NCBI GenBank assembly: GCA_001002415.1
Contig: LCMB01000001.1
Location: 1 to 33,998 of the forward strand
Direction: 5' to 3'
From: Microgenomates group bacterium GW2011_GWF2_46_18
GTDB taxonomy: Bacteria; Patescibacteriota; Microgenomatia; UBA1400; UBA12108
Length of the DNA: 33,998 nt
The translations under genes were made by a program, and so were the position numbers. Each line of letters begins with the position of its first letter. Position 1 is the stretch's first letter. This document shows positions 11,911 through 19,220 of the stretch, one piece after another. Under the pieces are notes generated by a model. It had not been told where the DNA came from. It did no database searches and saw only the letters and a program-made list of their open reading frames with translations.

Positions 11911-13197
11911 TTAGGGGCGGAGACGTTTGACATCACGGGGGAGGAAGGCAGATTCTTTGACGCTAGAGAGACCCAAGATTTGGGCAACAATCCGACCCGG
12001 ACCGATCCCAACTCCACCATGAGGAGGACAACCATATTTAAAAAAGTTGAGATAGTCGGATAGAGATTCGGCGGTGAGACCACGTTCCTTGGCTTGCTTA
12101 ACTAAGACATCATAGCGATGTTCCCGTTGAGCGCCGGTAGTAATTTCTACCCCTTTGTAGAGCAAATCAAAACCACGGGTTAGCGCGGGATTATCGGTGT
12201 GACGCATGTGGTAGAAAGCCCTGCCCTCGGGGGGATAGTCGTAGATAAAGACAAAGTCACTGCCAGAATCCTCTTTGACCAATCGGCAAATTTCCCGTTC
12301 TTCGTCAGGAGAAAAATCGTGGGGCTTATCACTAGTAATGCCAGATTTTTGAAGCTGGATTTTGGCATCGGTAAAGGTAAGGCGAGCGAAAGGAAAAGAA
12401 ATAGATTCTTGGATAAGCTCTTGTTTTTTGAGCTCGGTAAAGCCAGCTTTGAGGGAGGCTTCGAGGGTATCCATAATTTCGTGATGGGAATTAATGTAGG
12501 CAATTTCAAAATCCCAGCCGGTAAACTCGGTCATGTGACGAGTCGTAAAACTGAGTTCGGCGCGAAAAACCGGACCAACCAAAAAGACTTTTTCAAAACC
12601 ACTGGCGATTGCCATTTGTTTGTAGAACTGAGGAGACTGGGCAAGATAGGCTTTGGTTTCGAAATATTTAACTTCGAAGACCTCGGCCCCGCTTTCGCTG
12701 GCGGCACTCATCAGACTGGGAGCATAGATTTGAACAAAATCATGCTCGGCAAAATAGGCGCGCATCCCCTGTTCCAGAGCGGTCCAAACGCGGAAGATAC
12801 GGTGAGAATCGCTTTTGCGTAAGTCAAGCCAGCGCCAATCAAAACGTTTGGCGACATCGACATCAACGGCTCCCTTTTCGGCAGAAACGGGAATGGGGAG
12901 CGATGAATCAGCGACGGAAAGCACGGTGATAGCTTGGGCTTCGAGTTCAAGTTTTTCGGGAACTTGGGGAGCGGCTTTGACTAACCCCGTTATTTCGACG
13001 ACGGATTCGACGGAAAGAGATTTGACAATTGAAAATGCCTCGACATTACTACTTAGGATAACTACTTGGAGGGAACCCGAGTCATCGCGCAAACGAAGAA
13101 AGGCAATTTTGCCCTGATTACGGAGGGAATGGACAAAACCGGCAAGCGTTACGGTTTGGCCAAGGGACTTTGAAACAGCCGAAATTTTGGTGCGCAT
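11911..13197 (-). CDS. aspS: Aspartyl-tRNA synthetase, archaeal/eukaryotic type
   Basis: This class II synthetase charges tRNA with aspartate. The 428-residue length and layout match the archaeal type: N-terminal OB-fold (VTLAGFVHSLRNQGKIAFLRLRDDSG), catalytic core with LMSAASESGAEVFEVKYFETKAYLAQSPQFYKQM, FRAELSFTTRHMTEFTGWDFE, and motif 3 GGVGIGPGRIVAQILG. It lacks the ~130-residue GAD insertion of the bacterial ~590-residue enzyme. Archaeal-type enzymes are often non-discriminating, making Asp-tRNA-Asn for GatCAB. The His in GFVHS occupies the place where discriminating archaeal enzymes commonly carry Trp, which fits the relaxed type; biochemical proof is lacking. TATAAT ends 7 bases before the ATG (leaderless). 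The gene is convergent with 10860-11909 with one base between stops. Confidence 0.93.
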   Translation of the reverse strand: MRTKISAVSKSLGQTVTLAGFVHSLRNQGKIAFLRLRDDSGSLQVVILSSNVEAFSIVKSLSVESVVEITGLVKAAPQVPEKLELEAQAITVLSVADSSLPIPVSAEKGAVDVDVAKRFDWRWLDLRKSDSHRIFRVWTALEQGMRAYFAEHDFVQIYAPSLMSAASESGAEVFEVKYFETKAYLAQSPQFYKQMAIASGFEKVFLVGPVFRAELSFTTRHMTEFTGWDFEIAYINSHHEIMDTLEASLKAGFTELKKQELIQESISFPFARLTFTDAKIQLQKSGITSDKPHDFSPDEEREICRLVKEDSGSDFVFIYDYPPEGRAFYHMRHTDNPALTRGFDLLYKGVEITTGAQREHRYDVLVKQAKERGLTAESLSDYLNFFKYGCPPHGGVGIGPGRIVAQILGLSSVKESAFLPRDVKRLRP

Positions 13198-13204
13198 ACC
13201 GTGA

Positions 13205-13210
13205 ATTATA
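13205..13210 (-). promoter_or_regulatory. -10 (TATAAT) for aspS, leaderless
   Basis: A perfect TATAAT on the minus strand sits in the 15-bp gap between the carboxypeptidase stop and aspS. It ends 7 bases before the aspS ATG. This gives aspS its own promoter although it looks operon-internal. Confidence 0.65.
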
Positions 13211-13212
13211 GA

Positions 13213-14151
13213 CTAGAGCCGAGGCTCTTGCCACGTGTGATGAGAGTAAACCCAGTCGATTAGGGTGCGGGTATCGCCAAAACGATCGGTGGAACCCAAA
13301 ACGACCAGGATAACAGCGTGCTCATCCCGTTTGACGTAACTAACCAAGCACTCCCCGGCATTTTCGGTCCAACCGGTTTTGAGACCAGTAAGTCCCTGGA
13401 TAACTCCTAAAAGTTCGTTGGTAGTTGTGAGGGGGTGAGTTATGTTACCGGTCGTGTCAGAAATGATGGTTTGACGGGTGCCAACAATTTCGGCAAACAA
13501 AGGATCGGTCATGGCAACCCCAGCCAGAATGGCCAAATCGCGGGGGGTAGTCACGTGACCGTATTGCTCAACGCCGCTCGGGTTTTTGTAGACGGTATGA
13601 TCCAAGTGAAGAGCCTTGGCTTTGGCATTCATGGCCAAGACAAAAGCGGAGTAACCTCCGGGATAGTTATCGGCGAGGGCGAGGGCCGCATCGTTACCGG
13701 AGTGAATTAACAATCCTTGGAGGAGACTCTTTATGGTGAGCTGTTCACCTCGGACCAAATCAATTGTTTGACCGATGGCGCGGTCTTCGTTTTTGACGGT
13801 TAGGACAGTATTTAGATCGGTCCAATACTCACGGGCAACTAACGCGGTCATAATTTTGGTGGTACTGGCTGGGAGCATAGGAACGTCAGCTTGACGAGAA
13901 AAGAGCAGGGATTTGCTACTTATATCTTGGATCACAATGCCGCGAGCTAATGTCGGGGGAACTGGGGTTTTATCGCTCACGGGATAAACGGCCGGGTTCA
14001 GTTCACCTAAAACATAGTTTTTGAGGGGCCCGGGAGTAAGAACTATCGTCTGCAAACGGTTGTGGCCGGGATAAGCGGCTAGCAAAAACAGACAGCCAAG
14101 AGCAAATAATTGGCGGGAGAGGGGGAAAATAGTTGGCTTAGGTTTCGACAT
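13213..14151 (-). CDS. D-alanyl-D-alanine carboxypeptidase (peptidase S11, PBP5-like)
   Basis: This serine DD-peptidase trims the terminal D-Ala of peptidoglycan stem peptides outside the membrane. From 14151 the product is 312 residues. An N-terminal hydrophobic segment (about 12-28) acts as signal or anchor. The three penicillin-binding motifs are intact: SxxK at 96-99 (PASTTK), SGN at 151-153 (HSGND) and KTG at 258-260 (LKTGWTENAG). The second, membrane-associating domain of PBP5 is missing, so it is a short form anchored at the N-terminus. Its ATG lies 14 bases inside recJ in another frame, suggesting coupled translation. A GTG at 14184 is an alternative start, with TATTAA eight bases upstream; neither start has an SD. 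Confidence 0.92.
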   Translation of the reverse strand: MSKPKPTIFPLSRQLFALGCLFLLAAYPGHNRLQTIVLTPGPLKNYVLGELNPAVYPVSDKTPVPPTLARGIVIQDISSKSLLFSRQADVPMLPASTTKIMTALVAREYWTDLNTVLTVKNEDRAIGQTIDLVRGEQLTIKSLLQGLLIHSGNDAALALADNYPGGYSAFVLAMNAKAKALHLDHTVYKNPSGVEQYGHVTTPRDLAILAGVAMTDPLFAEIVGTRQTIISDTTGNITHPLTTTNELLGVIQGLTGLKTGWTENAGECLVSYVKRDEHAVILVVLGSTDRFGDTRTLIDWVYSHHTWQEPRL

Positions 14152-15799
14152 AGGAAGCAATGAGTTGGAGCGACTGTTTGTCACGCCAAAGATTAATATC
14201 GAGAGTACATATCAGAGACTTGAGGTACTTGAGCGGATGGTGGTGTTTGGTATTGAACAATAGAACTTCGCGGGTAATCCCCTCTTGTTCTACGGTTAGC
14301 TTGTGATGTTTCCCCTCAGAACCGAGAGCGCGGTCTTCTAAGACAGTCAAATCGGTAAACAAAAATTTGGGTTTGGGATTGCCGATGCCAAAAGGTTCGA
14401 GAGTGTGGAGTAGTTTGGCCAAGGACAAGGAAGAATTGTTGAGCGAAAGAGAGAGATCGGCGTGCTCGGTTTTGACAAGGGCGGAATCGGGAATTAATCG
14501 ATTGGCCAAGGCTTCGAGTTTCGCAGTAAAAGTTTTGACCTGGGAAACATCCAAACTAAAGCCGGCGGCTTGGGCGTGACCGCCCAGACCCAAGAAAGGA
14601 GTAGGGAGAGAACGCAAGAGATCGGTAATATTGATGCCGGGAAGAGAGCGAGCGGAACCTTTGACAAGATTATCATGCACTGACATCACCACGGCGGGAC
14701 GGTGAAACATTTCAACTAATTTGCCGGCCACCAAGCCGATGACTCCCTCGTGATAATCCCCTTTAATTACAATGATTTTGTGGGTAGATTTGCGTGCGAC
14801 TGCTTGGGTTAAAGCTTGGTCAGTCAAGGTCTGCCGATCCTGGTTGTGAGATTCGATTTTAACAGCGAGTTCACCCGCCAAATGTGAGTCGTGAGTACAA
14901 AGCAATCTGAGAGCGTCGAGAGGGTTGTAGATCCGACCGGAAGCATTGATGCGGGGAGCTAAACCAAAGCTAAGATCATAGGTGGTTATCGGTTTTTGGG
15001 TAATGCCCATCATCTGTTTCATTGCCAATAATCCCGGACGTTTGGTTTTGGTGAGAGCGTGAAGACCGGCGGCAACCAGCGAGCGATTGAGCGAAGTTAG
15101 GGGCATCATATCGCCAACGATCCCGATCGTGGCCAAATCCAAAAGAGCGAGGGCTTGCTCGCCAAGTAGAAAGTAGGCAAAGAGCCAAGCGACACCAGCA
15201 CCGGAAGTAGCGGTGGTGTGGAGGATGGCGCTCGCTTTGGGCAAAGTAACTTCTGGCTGGTGGTGATCGGTGAGAAGAATGTCCCGCTTGGCTTTCCGAA
15301 AACGGTCAATCGAAGAGTGGGCGACAATGCCGGTATCGACGGAGATAATGAGCTGGGGAGCAAAATCACGGATTTGGGTGAGCTTGAAAGCTGAACCATC
15401 CAAAACTTCACTCACCGCCAAATCGGACAAACCATAGCCATGGCGATGGCGGTCGGGGATAAAGGGTAAGATCCGAGAGGTGGAGTCAGTTTTTTTGGCA
15501 TAGGCGGTTAGCGCCAGCCACATGACAGCGGTTGCCGTCACTCCGTCGGCATCATAATCGCCGAAGACACAGATATCGTGACCAAGCACAAGGTGTTGAT
15601 CCAACAACTGCTGGGCCTGGCGCAGATAAGATTTTTTCAAACCGGATGTTTGAAGAAGATAGGCCAGGGTGGGAGCGGGGGGATGCAAAAATTCGGTTTG
15701 TTGTTTGGAAGTTAAGTAGCCACGATTTTTGAGAATCGTTTGAAGAATATGCTCGGCGGAAGCTTGGCCCTCAACTTTGGTTTTAACACGGATCTCCAT
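14138..15799 (-). CDS. recJ: Single-stranded-DNA-specific exonuclease RecJ
   Basis: This 5'-to-3' ssDNA exonuclease acts in recombination and mismatch repair and belongs to the DHH phosphoesterase superfamily. The 553-residue length is normal. Motif I is VFGDYDADGVTATA (about residues 79-92), the VDTGI segment supplies another Asp, and the name-giving DHH is in LLTDHHQPEV. The C-terminal DHHA1 domain shows KGSARSLPGINITDLL and GLGGHAQAAGFSL, followed by the OB fold. The start at 15799 is backed by TAAAAT ending 6 bases upstream (leaderless). It is divergent from the CCA-adding enzyme and overlaps the DD-carboxypeptidase downstream. Confidence 0.95.
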   Translation of the reverse strand: MEIRVKTKVEGQASAEHILQTILKNRGYLTSKQQTEFLHPPAPTLAYLLQTSGLKKSYLRQAQQLLDQHLVLGHDICVFGDYDADGVTATAVMWLALTAYAKKTDSTSRILPFIPDRHRHGYGLSDLAVSEVLDGSAFKLTQIRDFAPQLIISVDTGIVAHSSIDRFRKAKRDILLTDHHQPEVTLPKASAILHTTATSGAGVAWLFAYFLLGEQALALLDLATIGIVGDMMPLTSLNRSLVAAGLHALTKTKRPGLLAMKQMMGITQKPITTYDLSFGLAPRINASGRIYNPLDALRLLCTHDSHLAGELAVKIESHNQDRQTLTDQALTQAVARKSTHKIIVIKGDYHEGVIGLVAGKLVEMFHRPAVVMSVHDNLVKGSARSLPGINITDLLRSLPTPFLGLGGHAQAAGFSLDVSQVKTFTAKLEALANRLIPDSALVKTEHADLSLSLNNSSLSLAKLLHTLEPFGIGNPKPKFLFTDLTVLEDRALGSEGKHHKLTVEQEGITREVLLFNTKHHHPLKYLKSLICTLDINLWRDKQSLQLIASYVET

Positions 15800-15805
15800 G
15801 GGGTT

Positions 15806-15811
15806 ATTTTA
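15806..15811 (-). promoter_or_regulatory. -10 (TAAAAT) for recJ, leaderless
   Basis: TAAAAT on the minus strand ends 6 bases before the recJ ATG. No SD lies between. Confidence 0.5.
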
Positions 15812-15833
15812 ACCTAGAATGGGTAGAAGCGGG

Positions 15834-15839
15834 TATAAT
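15834..15839 (+). promoter_or_regulatory. -10 (TATAAT) for the CCA-adding enzyme, leaderless
   Basis: A perfect TATAAT ends 6 bases before the ATG at 15846. The in-between GGGGGC is not a usable SD at that distance. Divergent recJ has a separate, non-overlapping -10 22 bp away. Confidence 0.65.
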
Positions 15840-15845
15840 GGGGGC

Positions 15846-17219
15846 ATGAAGTTTAAATTGGACGCGGGAGTCACCAAAATCGTCGAGACCCTAGAGAAAG
15901 CGGGTTATGAAGCCTGGATTGTCGGAGGAGCAGTACGAGATTTACTGCTAGAAATTCCGGCTTACGACTGGGATGTGACTACTAATGCAACGCCCGAACA
16001 GATTCAACCTTTGTTTACGGAATGTTTTTATGACAACGAGTATGGGACGGTAAAAGTGGCCGGCAAGCATGTGCGGAAACAGTTTGGACTGGATGAAGGA
16101 ATAATTAATGAAGACGTCTTGTATGACATTACGACTTACCGCACAGAGTTTGGGTATAGTGACAAACGCCGACCAGACAAAGTAGTGTGGGGTAAAACTG
16201 TTGAAGAAGATCTGTTACGACGGGATTTTACGATTAATGCGATGGCGATGAAGACAAACGGAGAAATGGTGGATCCGTACGGAGGAAAGAAAGATTTAGA
16301 ACAAAAATTGATTCGAGCGGTGGGAGACCCAACAGAGCGCTTTACCGAAGATGCCCTACGAATCCTGCGAGCGATTAGGATTGCTAGCCAACTAGGGTTT
16401 GCGATCGAAGAAAAAACTCTCGCTGCTTTACAGGCAAAAGTGCCTAACCTCAAAGAGATTTCGTGGGAGCGGATCGGCGCGGAAATGATGAAACTGCTTG
16501 CTACCCAGCATGCAGCCGACGGAGTTATCATGATGGCGGGTACCGGAATTTTAGAGATTGTGATCCCGGAATTACTGCTTACTAAGGATGTAAAACAGGC
16601 AGGACACCACATTTACGATGTGTATACCCACTCGATCGAGGCACTGCGCGCTTGCACATCACCAGACCCGGTCGTTCGCTTGGCAACATTACTACATGAT
16701 ATCGATAAGCCAACGGTAGCCAAAGCGGAAGGACCCAGAGGAGTGACTTTCCATAGTCACGAGGTCAAAGGAGCCAGAACAGCGAAAAAAGTTGCCGAGA
16801 GATTAAAATTGTCCAAGCATGATCAGGACCGCGTGTTTACCTTGGTCCGCTGGCACATGTTTACCTATGACCCCAAGATGACGGATGCGGCGATCCGCCG
16901 GTTCATCCGCCGAGTGGGAGTAGAGAATATTCACGACATTATTGCTCTAAGGATCGGAGACCGGGTGGGGAGCGGGAGCAAGACAACCAGCTGGAGGCTG
17001 ACGGAGATGCAGAAGCGGATCGGGGAGCAACTGTATGAGCCGTTATCGCTCAAGGATATGAAAATTAATGGGACCGAGGTGATGAAATTACTCGGGATAA
17101 AGCCAAGTCAAAAAGTAGGAGAGATCCTTGACACTTTGTTTGAGGAAATTATCGAGGATAGTAGTAAAAATACGAAAGAGTATTTAGAGAAGCGGGTAAA
17201 AGAGCTGGGGTCAAAGTAG
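15846..17219 (+). CDS. cca: CCA tRNA nucleotidyltransferase with HD domain
   Basis: This template-independent polymerase adds or repairs the 3' CCA of tRNAs. From 15846 the product is 457 residues. The class II nucleotidyltransferase core reads EAWIVGGAVRDLLL, with the catalytic DxD in YDWDVTTNA (about 41-43). RRDFTINAMAM and GDPTERFTEDALRILRAIRIASQLGF cover the nucleotide-selecting neck. The C-terminal HD domain is present (RLATLLHDIDKPTV, then HSHEVKGA). Because tRNA-Gln here lacks an encoded CCA, the enzyme is essential for its maturation. The annotated start ignores an upstream in-frame GTG/ATG region that overlaps the promoter. The last 9 bp overlap the convergent transporter gene. Confidence 0.95.
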   Translation: MKFKLDAGVTKIVETLEKAGYEAWIVGGAVRDLLLEIPAYDWDVTTNATPEQIQPLFTECFYDNEYGTVKVAGKHVRKQFGLDEGIINEDVLYDITTYRTEFGYSDKRRPDKVVWGKTVEEDLLRRDFTINAMAMKTNGEMVDPYGGKKDLEQKLIRAVGDPTERFTEDALRILRAIRIASQLGFAIEEKTLAALQAKVPNLKEISWERIGAEMMKLLATQHAADGVIMMAGTGILEIVIPELLLTKDVKQAGHHIYDVYTHSIEALRACTSPDPVVRLATLLHDIDKPTVAKAEGPRGVTFHSHEVKGARTAKKVAERLKLSKHDQDRVFTLVRWHMFTYDPKMTDAAIRRFIRRVGVENIHDIIALRIGDRVGSGSKTTSWRLTEMQKRIGEQLYEPLSLKDMKINGTEVMKLLGIKPSQKVGEILDTLFEEIIEDSSKNTKEYLEKRVKELGSK

Positions 17220-18056
17220 AAAATAAGCACCAACAAGAACAAGGACAGTAGCGACAAATTTACGCAGTAAATGAGAACGCTCGTGCAGAAAAACGGCTGC
17301 TAGAATGATAGTAAGAATAATCTCGGTTTTGAATAAAATAGCCATTTGTGAAGCCATCGCACCGCTTTCTAAGGCCAAATAGTAGGTAACTGCCTGCACT
17401 GCGTAAAAGAAACAATAGAGGAAAAGTGGTCGAATACGTTTATTGTTGAGAGTTTCAATAACTGATTTATATGAAGAAGGTTTGAGTAAGACAAGTAATA
17501 AACCGGGGAGAAATGAGATGACCGGAGTATATGAAATGGCATCATACGAACGGAGGATAAAAGTATCATTGGTTACGGCTAGGCCATATAATGATGTACC
17601 AACAATCGCATAAATTATCCCGCGATTCCACCTAATTCCCCTATTGCTGGCCGACACAATTCCAACAGACGCAATGATAAAAACAAATCCTAGCAATTGA
17701 AATAACGTTAAACGTTCTCCGAGAAATATATATGCAGAAATTATCGTAACCATACCTCCGATACTGGTGAGAATGGTGGACTCGGAAGCTTCAATATGCT
17801 TGAGTGCGTGAAAATAAGACAAGGTCCCGAAACCATAGAATAAAGTGCTAATTAAAAAATATCCAATTAAATTGATGGGAGGGAATTCAAAACCTTTTAT
17901 CAGAGCAAAGATGCCGGTCAAAATTGTTAGGACAAATTGGAAAATTATAGAACCTGCATAAGGATTGCTCTCTTCTTCTTTCATAGCGATTCGTTGATAT
18001 AAGTTACCAATGGCAATCGAAAAAATGCTAATTACGGTGTATAAATACCAAGTCAT
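17211..18056 (-). CDS. EamA/DMT-family transporter
   Basis: The 281-residue integral membrane protein has about ten hydrophobic helices arranged as two EamA repeats (residues ~1-135 and ~140-281), as in drug/metabolite transporters. Typical segments are ALKHIEASESTILTSIGGMVTIISAYIFLGERLTLFQLLGFVFIIASVGIV at the end of repeat 1 and LALESGAMASQMAILFKTEIILTIILAAVFLHERSHLLRKFVATVLVLVGAYFL in repeat 2. The substrate is unknown. It is AT-richer (about a third GC in sampled lines) than its neighbours and may be an import. TATAAT ends 8 bases before the ATG (leaderless). It is divergent from rnpB. Confidence 0.88.
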   Translation of the reverse strand: MTWYLYTVISIFSIAIGNLYQRIAMKEEESNPYAGSIIFQFVLTILTGIFALIKGFEFPPINLIGYFLISTLFYGFGTLSYFHALKHIEASESTILTSIGGMVTIISAYIFLGERLTLFQLLGFVFIIASVGIVSASNRGIRWNRGIIYAIVGTSLYGLAVTNDTFILRSYDAISYTPVISFLPGLLLVLLKPSSYKSVIETLNNKRIRPLFLYCFFYAVQAVTYYLALESGAMASQMAILFKTEIILTIILAAVFLHERSHLLRKFVATVLVLVGAYFLL

Positions 18057-18064
18057 AAATTATT

Positions 18065-18070
18065 ATTATA
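18065..18070 (-). promoter_or_regulatory. -10 (TATAAT) for the EamA transporter, leaderless
   Basis: A perfect TATAAT on the minus strand ends 8 bases before the ATG at 18056. It lies 10 bp from the oppositely directed rnpB -10. Confidence 0.6.
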
Positions 18071-18077
18071 GAGCTTC

Positions 18078-18086
18078 TGATATACT
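18078..18086 (+). promoter_or_regulatory. Extended -10 (TGA TATACT) for rnpB
   Basis: TGATATACT ends six bases before 18093, the first base of RNase P helix P1. This fixes the -10 to start-site distance for this organism at about 6-7 bases. Confidence 0.7.
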
Positions 18087-18092
18087 ACGCAT

Positions 18093-18366
18093 ACCTTCGG
18101 GTTGGAGGGTGATCGGGCGACCCACGCTGCTCTCGAGCGGCGGGGTTGTCAGGAAAGTCCAGACAGCAGAGTGTAGGGTGGTTAGCGTAAGCTAGCAGTT
18201 CCGCTAACGCGGAAGTGAAACGGGCAATCCTCCCCGCTGCAACCGACGAATTGGATGACGGGTAACACTCCCCTGTCTCGCCGCAAGGCGGACGAGTCCT
18301 AAAGTTTGCGGGCATAGAGAAATGATTACCGAGAAACAGAATCTGGCTTACTACCGACCCGGAGGT
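18093..18366 (+). ncRNA. rnpB: RNase P RNA (compact, ~274 nt)
   Basis: This is the catalytic RNA that cuts tRNA 5' leaders. Conserved blocks are present: AGGAAAGTCCAGAC (CR-I), GAAACGGGCAATCCTCCCCGC, CTGCAACCGA, TAGAGAAATGATTAC (CR-V side) and ACAGAATCTGGCTTAC. P1 is a 13-bp helix pairing 18093-18105 with 18354-18366 (three G-U pairs). P3 is capped by GCTGCT-CTCG-AGCGGC. GGTAACACTCC is the likely L15 GGU loop that holds the tRNA CCA end. The RNA is about 100 bases shorter than typical type A molecules, so several peripheral helices must be missing. Its 3' end overlaps the last 16 bp of secF on the other strand. Confidence 0.93.
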
Positions 18367-19220
18367 TTTTTGAGTTTATCCCACAAAATCAGGATTGGCG
18401 CGGCGGTGAAGGTAGAGCTGTAGGTACCGGAAACAGTCCCAACCAGAAGAGCAAAAATAAACCATTTGGTGGTCTCTCCGCCAAGCAAGTACATAGCTAG
18501 GAGCATAAATATGATAGTCAAACTGTTATTGAGACTTCGGCCCATGGTTTCGACCACTGCACGGTTAACTAGATCAGGAAATTCGAGGTATCCGTGTTTC
18601 TTTTTGAGTTCGCGGATCCTATCATAGACCACAATGGTATCGTGAACCGAAAAAGACAGGATGGTTAACAGGGCGGTGACAAAGAGAGTGTCAACTTTGA
18701 CCTGATAGTAATGACCCAAGAGGGAAAAGACCCCGAGCAAAACAAGCGAGTCGTGGAACATGGCAAGAATGGCGGAAGCCCCAAATTTGAAATTTTTGAA
18801 ACGATAAGCGACATAGGTCAGGATGAAGAGAGCGGCGAGCGCAATCCCATAAATAGTTTTTTTGATTAATTCGGCGCCGAGACTAGGACCGACGGTGGCA
18901 AAAGACAATTCCTGAACTTCTAGGGGTTTGAACTGCTGATAAACCCCTTCGGCCAAAGGAGGGGTCGCCAGAGTCCAGGTGTTACCTGACTGAGCAATAC
19001 TTTCGAGCGAAATATTGAGTTCCTTGGCACGCTCTTCCAAGATGACCTGAGATAGATTATCGCCTTGCCAGACAAAGGTAGTGCCGCCGGTAAAATCGAT
19101 GGAGGGAGACAGGCCGTAGCGAATCAGGGAATAGGATCCGGGAATAATAACTATAAGGGAGAGCAGAAAATACGCCCAGTAATATTTCATGGGCTGGAGA
19201 ATGACTAATTTATCGTTCAT
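18351..19220 (-). CDS. secF: Protein translocase subunit SecF
   Basis: SecF works with SecD in the membrane, using proton motive force to finish protein export through SecYEG. The 289-residue protein has the N-terminal helix, the P1-like signature SIDFTGGTTFVWQG (about residues 36-49), and five C-terminal helices with TILSFSVHDTIVVYDRIRE and NRAVVETMGRSLNNSLTIIFMLLAMYLLGG, the classical SecF motifs. The start overlaps the secD stop (ATGA), and an AAGGA SD lies inside secD, so the pair is translationally coupled. The C-terminal codons overlap the 3' end of rnpB on the opposite strand. Confidence 0.96.
   Translation of the reverse strand: MNDKLVILQPMKYYWAYFLLSLIVIIPGSYSLIRYGLSPSIDFTGGTTFVWQGDNLSQVILEERAKELNISLESIAQSGNTWTLATPPLAEGVYQQFKPLEVQELSFATVGPSLGAELIKKTIYGIALAALFILTYVAYRFKNFKFGASAILAMFHDSLVLLGVFSLLGHYYQVKVDTLFVTALLTILSFSVHDTIVVYDRIRELKKKHGYLEFPDLVNRAVVETMGRSLNNSLTIIFMLLAMYLLGGETTKWFIFALLVGTVSGTYSSTFTAAPILILWDKLKKPPGR
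18354..18371 (+). terminator. P1 3' strand plus T run: rnpB terminator
   Basis: The 3' strand of P1 (18354-18366) runs straight into six T (18366-18371). P1 may therefore serve both as a structural helix and as the terminator stem, although its two strands lie ~250 bases apart. The T run lies inside the C-terminal codons of secF. Confidence 0.5.

Noticed and set aside
12199-12822. Long plus-strand open frame (207 codons) opposite aspS
   Set aside because: It is antisense to a gene with all AspRS motifs, has no SD or promoter, and its composition follows the aspS codons. The same applies to the 187-codon frame at 21666-22229 opposite the DUF3048 gene.
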